A DNA stretch of 64,000 bases. It comes from Methylobrevis albus (GTDB lineage: Bacteria > Pseudomonadota > Alphaproteobacteria > Rhizobiales > Pleomorphomonadaceae). The translations under genes were made by a program, and so were the position numbers. Position 1 is the first letter of the stretch. Every line of letters starts with the position of its first letter. The stretch spans positions 87,854 through 151,853 of the forward strand of contig NZ_JADZLT010000043.1 in NCBI RefSeq assembly GCF_015904235.1, written 5' to 3'. The notes under the pieces were generated by a model. That model made no database searches. It was not told the origin of the DNA and saw only the letters and a program-made list of their open reading frames with translations. Positions 59,005-64,000 of the stretch are shown piece after piece.

Positions 59005-60195
59005 ATGCCCACCCCCGCCGACCCCGTCGCCATCGCCCGCGACCTGATCCGCTGCCCCTCCGTCACCCCGGCGGAAGCCGGCGCACTCTCCTATCTCGAA
59101 CACCTCCTCGCCCCCGCCGGTTTCAGCGTCGACCGCCCGGTGTTCTCCGAACCCGGCACGCCCGACGTCGAGAACCTCTTCGCCGGGATCGGCAGTGGCG
59201 CCCGCCACCTCTGCTTTGCCGGCCATACCGACGTGGTGCCGCCGGGCGACACCGCCGCCTGGCGCCACGATCCCTTCGCGGGCGACATCGCCGAGGGCCG
59301 GCTCTATGGCCGCGGCGCGGTCGACATGAAGGGCGGCATCGCGGCCTTTGCCGCCGCGGCGCTCGACTTCGTCGCGGCGCGCGGTCCGGACTTCGGCGGG
59401 CGGATCTCGTTCCTCGTCACCGGCGACGAGGAGGGGCCGTCGGTGAACGGCACGGTGAAGCTGCTCGCCTGGGCGGCCGCGCGCGGCGAGCGGCTTTCCG
59501 CGGCGATCGTCGGCGAGCCGACCAATCCGGCAGCCCTCGGCGACATGATCAAGGTCGGCCGCCGCGGCTCGCTGTCGGGCACGCTGACGATCCGCGGCCG
59601 GCAGGGCCACGTCGCCTATCCGCACCTCGCCGACAACCCGGTGCGCGCGCTGCCGGCCTTCCTCGCCGCGCTGCTGCATCCGCCTCTCGACGCCGGCACC
59701 GACCGCTTCCAGCCGTCGAACCTCGAAGTAACGTCGGTCGAGACCGACACCAAGGTGGTCAACGTCATCCCGGCGCGGATCGAAGCCCGCTTCAACGTGC
59801 GCTTCAACGACCGCTGGACGCCGGAAACGCTGAAGGCCGAGATCGCGGCGCGGGTCGAGCGGGCGCGGGCCGAAACGCCGCTGCGCCGCGGCGAGCTGCC
59901 GCCGGTAGAGGCGGAACTGGCGTTCCTCCCCGTCGTCTCCGACGTCTTCCTCACCCATGCACCCGACCTCGTCGAGACGCTTGCCGCCGCCGTCGAGGCC
60001 GAGACCGGGCGCCGCCCGGCGCTCTCCACCAGCGGCGGCACCTCGGACGCCCGCTTCATCAAGGACTATTGTCCGGTGGTGGAGTTCGGCCTCGTCGGCG
60101 ATACCATGCACATGGTCGACGAGCGGGTGCCGGTCGCCGACCTCGTCACGCTGGCGGCGATCTACCGCCGCTTCCTCGACGCCTATTTTGCCTGA
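59005..60195 (+). CDS. dapE: Succinyl-diaminopimelate desuccinylase
   Basis: A 396-residue zinc peptidase-fold enzyme in the diaminopimelate pathway. Metal ligands are H74 in [12 protein letters not shown]107 in [10 protein letters not shown] and E142/E143 in VTGDEEGPS, and the late [17 protein letters not shown] has the last histidine. [13 protein letters not shown] near the start is family typical. ATG at 59005 follows AGGAG by six bases. It works two steps after DapD. The 118-base gap that follows leads to an unrelated membrane protein. Confidence 0.97.
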   Translation: MPTPADPVAIARDLIRCPSVTPAEAGALSYLEHLLAPAGFSVDRPVFSEPGTPDVENLFAGIGSGARHLCFAGHTDVVPPGDTAAWRHDPFAGDIAEGRLYGRGAVDMKGGIAAFAAAALDFVAARGPDFGGRISFLVTGDEEGPSVNGTVKLLAWAAARGERLSAAIVGEPTNPAALGDMIKVGRRGSLSGTLTIRGRQGHVAYPHLADNPVRALPAFLAALLHPPLDAGTDRFQPSNLEVTSVETDTKVVNVIPARIEARFNVRFNDRWTPETLKAEIAARVERARAETPLRRGELPPVEAELAFLPVVSDVFLTHAPDLVETLAAAVEAETGRRPALSTSGGTSDARFIKDYCPVVEFGLVGDTMHMVDERVPVADLVTLAAIYRRFLDAYFA

Positions 60196-60313
60196 GGGGC
60201 TCAACGCCGCCGCGTGGCGCTGCGATGATGCACCGGACGGGCGATGCGGGACCTGATTCGCACCCCGCGCGGCGCGCGCGGCCCGCTGCAGAGACTGTGA
60301 GCAACCGGGCAGC

Positions 60314-60907
60314 ATGGCGATCCTCGACTATACCTCGCGTTCGCTGAAGGGTGCGTTCCGGCTGCTGCGCGGCGATCCGCAGGGCCTGCGCGACCTCGAC
60401 CTCACCGTCGCCGGCTTCTGGATCTCGTTCCTCACCATCGTGCTGGTGCTGCCGTTCCAGGCCGTGCTGATCATGGGCGAGCGGGAGACGGCGATCGCGA
60501 CCAGCGCACATTCCCCCGACACCTTCCCGACCGGGGCGCTCACCGTCGCCCGGCTCGCCGGCTTCGTGCTGCACTGGATCGACTATCCGATCGTCATCGC
60601 GCTGCTGGCGCCGCTGCTCGGCTTCACCCGGCGCTACGTCCCCTTCATCGTCGCCCTCAACTGGGTGGCCCCGATCGTCATGGTGCCGGCGATCTTGCCG
60701 AGCCTGCTGATGAGCCTCGGCATCATCGGCGTCGAGGCGGAGCTGATGCTGAGCCTCGTGGTGATGCTGGCGCTGATCTGGCTGCAGTACGTCGTCACCC
60801 GGGTGACGCTGATGACCTCCGTCGCGATCTCGATCGGCCTCGTCGTGCTCGACATCGCCGTGCTGCTCGCCGCCGATGCCATGCTGGACCGCCTCGCCGG
60901 CGTCTGA
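60314..60907 (+). CDS. Uncharacterised membrane protein
   Basis: A 197-residue protein with about five hydrophobic helices: FWISFLTIVLVLPFQAVLIMG, LTVARLAGFVLHWIDYPIVIALLAPLLG, FIVALNWVAPIVMVPAILPSLL, LMLSLVVMLALIWLQYVV, and VAISIGLVVLDIAVLLAADAM. A short basic N-terminus precedes them. A protein of this type often sits after dapE in related genomes, but no function is known. The start ATG at 60314 has a weak ribosome site. Confidence 0.75.
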   Translation: MAILDYTSRSLKGAFRLLRGDPQGLRDLDLTVAGFWISFLTIVLVLPFQAVLIMGERETAIATSAHSPDTFPTGALTVARLAGFVLHWIDYPIVIALLAPLLGFTRRYVPFIVALNWVAPIVMVPAILPSLLMSLGIIGVEAELMLSLVVMLALIWLQYVVTRVTLMTSVAISIGLVVLDIAVLLAADAMLDRLAGV

Positions 60908-61010
60908 GCGGGGCGGCCGACCGTCATACGATCTCCGCGAACAAATGCTGCGCTGCCGCGTTCACCAGCCCACGGGCCGCAACTGGCGGCACCAGGGAGA
61001 CCGAACACGC

Positions 61011-61169
61011 ATGGACGTTATCCGCATCCTCATCGCCATCCTGCTGCCGCCGCTCGGCGTGTTCCTGCAGGTCGGCATCGGCCTGCACTTCTGGCTGAAC
61101 ATCCTGCTGACGCTGCTCGGCTACATCCCCGGCATCATCCACGCGATCTGGGTGATCATCCGCAAATGA
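61011..61169 (+). CDS. YqaE/Pmp3 family membrane protein
   Basis: A 52-residue two-helix protein (IRILIAILLPPLGVFLQVG, then FWLNILLTLLGYIPGIIHAIWVI) of the Pmp3/YqaE family linked to membrane potential and salt stress. The GYIPGIIHAIWVI end is the family signature. ATG at 61011 with AGGGAG upstream; the stop overlaps the DUF4112 start by four bases, so the two are translated together. Confidence 0.9.
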   Translation: MDVIRILIAILLPPLGVFLQVGIGLHFWLNILLTLLGYIPGIIHAIWVIIRK

Positions 61170-61573
61170 ACGCCGCCGCGCGCGTCAGGCCGGGAGAAGG
61201 CGGCGCCGCGGCCGACGACCGCGCACGCCAGCTCGCCGAGATCGACCGGCTCGCCACCTGGCTCGACAGCCGCTGGCGCATCCCCGGCACCTCCTGGCGC
61301 TTCGGCCTCGATGCCGTCGCCGGCCTGGTGCCGGGCCTCGGCGACGCGGCCGGCGGCCTCGTCTCGGCCTTCCTGATCCTGCGTGCCCGGCAGCTCGGCC
61401 TGCCGACCCACGTGCTGGTGCGCATGATCGGCAATGTCGCGATCGACACCCTCGTCGGCAGCGTACCGCTGCTCGGCTCGGTCTTCGACGTCGCCTTCAA
61501 GGCGAACCGCCGCAACGTGCGCCTGCTGCGCAACCACCTCCAAGGCGAGATCCTGCCGCCGGAGCGGCGCTGA
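61166..61573 (+). CDS. DUF4112 domain-containing membrane protein
   Basis: A 135-residue protein. RLATWLDSRWRIPGTSWRFGLDAVAGLVPGLGDAAGGLVSAFLI and GNVAIDTLVGSVPLLGSVFDVAFKANRRNV are the two conserved blocks of DUF4112, each ending in a hydrophobic helix. The start overlaps the Pmp3-type gene by four bases, which suggests they function together in the envelope. No activity is known. It converges with truA, 24 bases between the stops. Confidence 0.88.
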   Translation: MNAAARVRPGEGGAAADDRARQLAEIDRLATWLDSRWRIPGTSWRFGLDAVAGLVPGLGDAAGGLVSAFLILRARQLGLPTHVLVRMIGNVAIDTLVGSVPLLGSVFDVAFKANRRNVRLLRNHLQGEILPPERR

Positions 61574-61597
61574 ACCCGGCGCCGCCCGCCTCCGCTT

Positions 61598-62335
61598 TCA
61601 GTATTCGATCTTGGTGAGATAGAGCCCGTGCGGCGGCGCCACCGGGCCGCAGGCGGCGCGGTCGCGCGCGGCGAGGGCGGCGGCGAGATCCGCCTTCGTC
61701 CAGCCGCCCGCCCCGACCTGCCGCAACGAGCCGACCAGCGAGCGGACCTGATTGTGCAGGAACGAGCGCGCGTGCACCTCGACGTGGATTTCTTCGCCGA
61801 CCCGCCGGATGTCGAGCCCGTCGAGCGTCTTTTCCGGGCTCCTCGACTGGCATCGCGTCGAGCGGAAGGTCGTGAAATCGTGGTGGCCAACGAGCACGGT
61901 CGCGGCATCGGCCATGGCGTCGATGTCAAGGCCCTTCTTCACGTGCCAGGCCCGCAGCCGGTCGAGCGCCAGCGGCGGCCGTCGGTCGGCGATCCTGTAG
62001 AGATAATGCCGCCGCAGCGCCGAGAAGCGCGCGTCGAACTCCTCGCCGACGACGTCCGCGGCGAGGATCGACACCGGATGCGGCTCCATGAAGTGGTTGA
62101 GCGCATCGCGCATCGCCCGTGCCGGTACGGTTTTCACGAGGTCGACGTGGGCGACCTGGCCGAGAGCGTGCACGCCGGTATCGGTGCGCCCGGCGCCCTT
62201 CAGCGTGATCTCCTCGCCCGACAGCGCGAGGATCGCCTGTTCGATGACGCCCTGCACGCTGACGCCGTTCGCCTGGCGCTGCCAGCCGACGAAGGGCGTG
62301 CCGTCGTATTCGATGAGGAGGCGATAGCGCGGCAT
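61598..62335 (-). CDS. truA: tRNA pseudouridine(38-40) synthase
   Basis: Makes pseudouridine in the anticodon arm of many tRNAs. It is 245 residues. The catalytic aspartate is D52 in [42 protein letters not shown] and [23 protein letters not shown] are family blocks. ATG at 62335 follows GAGG by five bases and sits five bases after the GNAT gene's stop. It is the third gene of the fmt-GNAT-truA operon. Confidence 0.97.
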   Translation of the reverse strand: MPRYRLLIEYDGTPFVGWQRQANGVSVQGVIEQAILALSGEEITLKGAGRTDTGVHALGQVAHVDLVKTVPARAMRDALNHFMEPHPVSILAADVVGEEFDARFSALRRHYLYRIADRRPPLALDRLRAWHVKKGLDIDAMADAATVLVGHHDFTTFRSTRCQSRSPEKTLDGLDIRRVGEEIHVEVHARSFLHNQVRSLVGSLRQVGAGGWTKADLAAALAARDRAACGPVAPPHGLYLTKIEY

Positions 62336-62340
62336 GGACC

Positions 62341-62841
62341 TCAGCCGAGCGCCGTGAACGCCGGCGGATAATTCGCCTTGAACGGGCCGAGCGGCACCGA
62401 GCGGAACCAGCGCGCCTGCATGTGCGGCCCGTCCCACGGCGTCTGCAGCATCTTCGCCTCGCCGGCGGTGAAGCCGAAGCGGCGGTAGTAGTCCGGGTCG
62501 CCGAGCACGAGGCAGACCGCCTCGCCGGATTTCGCGAGCCGCGTCAGCCCCGCCTCCGCGAGCGCCGAGCCGATCCCGCTGCGCTGCCGGTCCGGCCGCA
62601 CCGACAGCGGCGCGAGCGCGGTGGCGTGCAGGAACGGGAACGACAGTCTGACGCGCGCAAAACCGGCGTGGCCGACGATCTCGCCGCCTTCGACCGCGAC
62701 CAGCGACAGCGCGAGATCGTCGGATTCGCGCAGCGCGGCGACGAGGTCTGCCTCGGCGCGCTGGCCGAAGGCGGCCGCGACGACGGCATCGATCGCGCCG
62801 GCGTCGGCGGGCGTTGCGTCGCGAATCTCGATCGTCGGCAT
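62341..62841 (-). CDS. GNAT family N-acetyltransferase (YhbS-like)
   Basis: A 166-residue acetyltransferase. VGHAGFARV is the central strand; [21 protein letters not shown] holds the acetyl-CoA pyrophosphate loop (RxxGIG); [19 protein letters not shown] is the YhbS-type block. ATG at 62841 follows AAGGA. It sits between fmt and truA with short spacing on both sides (16 and 5 bases); an insertion into the usual fmt-truA pair. Its substrate is unknown. Confidence 0.9.
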   Translation of the reverse strand: MPTIEIRDATPADAGAIDAVVAAAFGQRAEADLVAALRESDDLALSLVAVEGGEIVGHAGFARVRLSFPFLHATALAPLSVRPDRQRSGIGSALAEAGLTRLAKSGEAVCLVLGDPDYYRRFGFTAGEAKMLQTPWDGPHMQARWFRSVPLGPFKANYPPAFTALG

Positions 62842-62857
62842 CGGCGTGTCCTTGGGG

Positions 62858-63805
62858 TCAGGCGGGCAGGGCGAGCAATGCGCCGGGGGCGAGGCGTGCA
62901 CCGTTCAGGAAGGCGGAAAAATCCATCGGCTTGCCACCGGCCCGCTGCACCGACACCAGCCTTACGGTCCCGCTGCCGCAGGCGACCTCGCCGGTGGCGG
63001 CGATCAGCGTGCCCGGCGCGGCGCTGGCGGCTGAATCGGCGCGGGCCGTGCGCAGCACCTTCACCCGCTCCAGCCCCTTGCCGAGATCGGCCTCGAAGAA
63101 GGCGCCGGGGAACGGCGACAGGCCGCGCACGTGATCATGCACGGCCGCCGCCGGCAGCGTCCAGTCGATCCGGCCCTCGGCCTTGTCCAGTTTCTTCGCG
63201 TAGGTCGCGCCCTCCACGGCTTGCGGCGTGAAGCCGAGCCCGCCGCGTGACAGCGCCGCGAGCGCCCGCACCATCAGGTCGGCGCCGAGCCCGGCGAGGC
63301 GGTCGTGCAGGTCGCCGGCGGTCATGTCCGGGTCGATCGCCAGCTTCTCCGCCATCGCCACCGGCCCGGTGTCGAGCCCGGCCTCCATCCGCATCACCAT
63401 GACGCCGGTCTCGGTGTCGCCGGCCATGATCGCGCGGTTGATCGGCGCCGCGCCGCGCCAGCGCGGCAGCAGCGAGGCGTGCAGGTTGAGGCAGCCCTCC
63501 GCCGGCGCGTCGAGGGCGGCCTGCGGCAGCAGCAGGCCATAGGCGACGACGACCGCGACGTCGGCGTCGAGGCCGGCGAAGGTCGCCACCGTCTCGGGAT
63601 CGCGGAAGGTCGGCGGCGTGAACACCGGAATGCCGAACCCCGCCGCCTGCTCGTGTACCGGCGACCGCCGCTCCGCCATGCCGCGCCCGGCGGGCCGCGG
63701 CGGCTGCGTATAGGCGGCGACGACCTCGTGCCCGTGCCCGACGATCTCGACAAGCGTCGGCACCGCGAAGTCGGGCGTGCCCATGAAGACGACGCGAAGG
63801 CTCAA
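62858..63805 (-). CDS. fmt: Methionyl-tRNA formyltransferase
   Basis: Formylates initiator Met-tRNA. It is 315 residues from a TTG start at 63805 with GGAG eight bases upstream; the frame is open to 63886 but [17 protein letters not shown] is the family start. [17 protein letters not shown] is the formyltetrahydrofolate site with the catalytic asparagine and histidine just before (CLNLHA), and [10 protein letters not shown] carries the catalytic aspartate. A C-terminal OB-fold tail follows. The partner gene def is not adjacent on the visible side. Confidence 0.95.
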   Translation of the reverse strand: MSLRVVFMGTPDFAVPTLVEIVGHGHEVVAAYTQPPRPAGRGMAERRSPVHEQAAGFGIPVFTPPTFRDPETVATFAGLDADVAVVVAYGLLLPQAALDAPAEGCLNLHASLLPRWRGAAPINRAIMAGDTETGVMVMRMEAGLDTGPVAMAEKLAIDPDMTAGDLHDRLAGLGADLMVRALAALSRGGLGFTPQAVEGATYAKKLDKAEGRIDWTLPAAAVHDHVRGLSPFPGAFFEADLGKGLERVKVLRTARADSAASAAPGTLIAATGEVACGSGTVRLVSVQRAGGKPMDFSAFLNGARLAPGALLALPA

Positions 63806-63897
63806 GGCGCGGGCTCCGGGTTGGATTGGCGTGGCGCCGGTGATGGCCCGAAGGCGGGGCGGCGTCAACCGGGGAGGTCGGCGCATGCCGATGCCAT

Positions 63898-63926
63898 ACC
63901 GTGTGGCCTCCCCCCTCCCTGTCCCT
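63898..63926. repeat. Family A repeat, truncated copy 5
   Basis: CCGTGTGGCCTCCCCCCTCC...GTCCCT matches the outer arm of copy 3. At 63927 the match stops: all other copies continue CCCCCGC, but here TGTAAGTTACCTCTGCC begins. The remaining 74 bases to the window edge contain no recognisable gene. It is either a decayed half element or one interrupted by an insertion whose left end starts at 63927. Confidence 0.6.
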
Positions 63927-64000
63927 TGTAAGTTACCTCTGCCGTCCTCTGGTACAGTGCCAGGTGCGGCGTCGGATGCGCGACCGCCGGTCCCTGGGTC

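Overview
This 64 kb window is chromosomal DNA of a GC-rich alphaproteobacterium, most likely a member of the Hyphomicrobiales. The evidence is a RirA-type iron regulator with the rhizobial cysteine spacing, a PodJ-like polarity protein, an FrcBCA-type sugar transporter, the argB / HAD / dapD / dapE / truA / fmt neighbourhood and many DUF families typical of that order. Genus-level placement is not possible from sequence reading alone. No rRNA, tRNA, CRISPR array, phage module or complete insertion sequence was seen. About 57 protein genes fill the window, and most lie in short operons with 1 to 8 base overlaps.

Region by region. 1-4.6 kb: a leftward fatty acid beta-oxidation operon (acyl-CoA dehydrogenase, thiolase, truncated enoyl-CoA hydratase/3-hydroxyacyl-CoA dehydrogenase) with a MerR regulator upstream and two matching inverted-repeat operators. 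5-11.5 kb: a giant PodJ-like protein, then a TauE/SafE exporter coupled to a TIGR02186 protein. 11.5-17.9 kb: a class IV aminotransferase, then a ROK regulator plus FucU mutarotase facing a FrcBCA sugar ABC transporter. 18-22.9 kb: an Rrf2 regulator and a sulfate transporter (binding protein, CysT, CysW, CysA). 23-28.4 kb: mtnA, DUF486, def, a 2-hydroxyacid dehydrogenase, NlpC/P60 with MarR, and rirA. 28.8-31.9 kb: a two-gene cassette of a leaderless subtilase and a large alpha/beta hydrolase, the least explained unit here. 31.9-38.9 kb: histidine utilisation (hutU, hutG, hutH, hutI leftward, hutF rightward), with a palindromic operator but no hutC. 39-51.3 kb: a bacterioferritin-associated ferredoxin, membrane proteins, a FixJ-type regulator, an aminotransferase, mscL, a symporter-fused hybrid kinase, an SMR exporter, a HAD phosphatase and argB. 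51.8-58 kb: ferredoxin-NADP reductase, a 54-residue protein, fadD, and a ring-cleaving dioxygenase / esterase / TetR group. 58-64 kb: dapD, dapE, small membrane proteins, and the fmt-GNAT-truA operon.

Two families of non-coding inverted-repeat elements are scattered between genes. Family A (about 120-185 bp, four full copies and one truncated) has 40-base GC-rich arms and sits downstream of rrf2, between hutI and hutF, after fadD and between dapD and dapE. Family B (about 155 bp, two copies) consists of two opposed palindromes. The truncated fifth A copy near the right edge breaks abruptly into unrelated sequence, which may mark a mobile element end.

Together the genes describe a metabolically versatile heterotroph. 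It takes up monosaccharides and sulfate, oxidises fatty acids, degrades histidine to glutamate, and uses at least two Rrf2-type (possibly iron-sulfur) regulators. Start sites were chosen by Shine-Dalgarno spacing and family alignment from memory. No database search was run.
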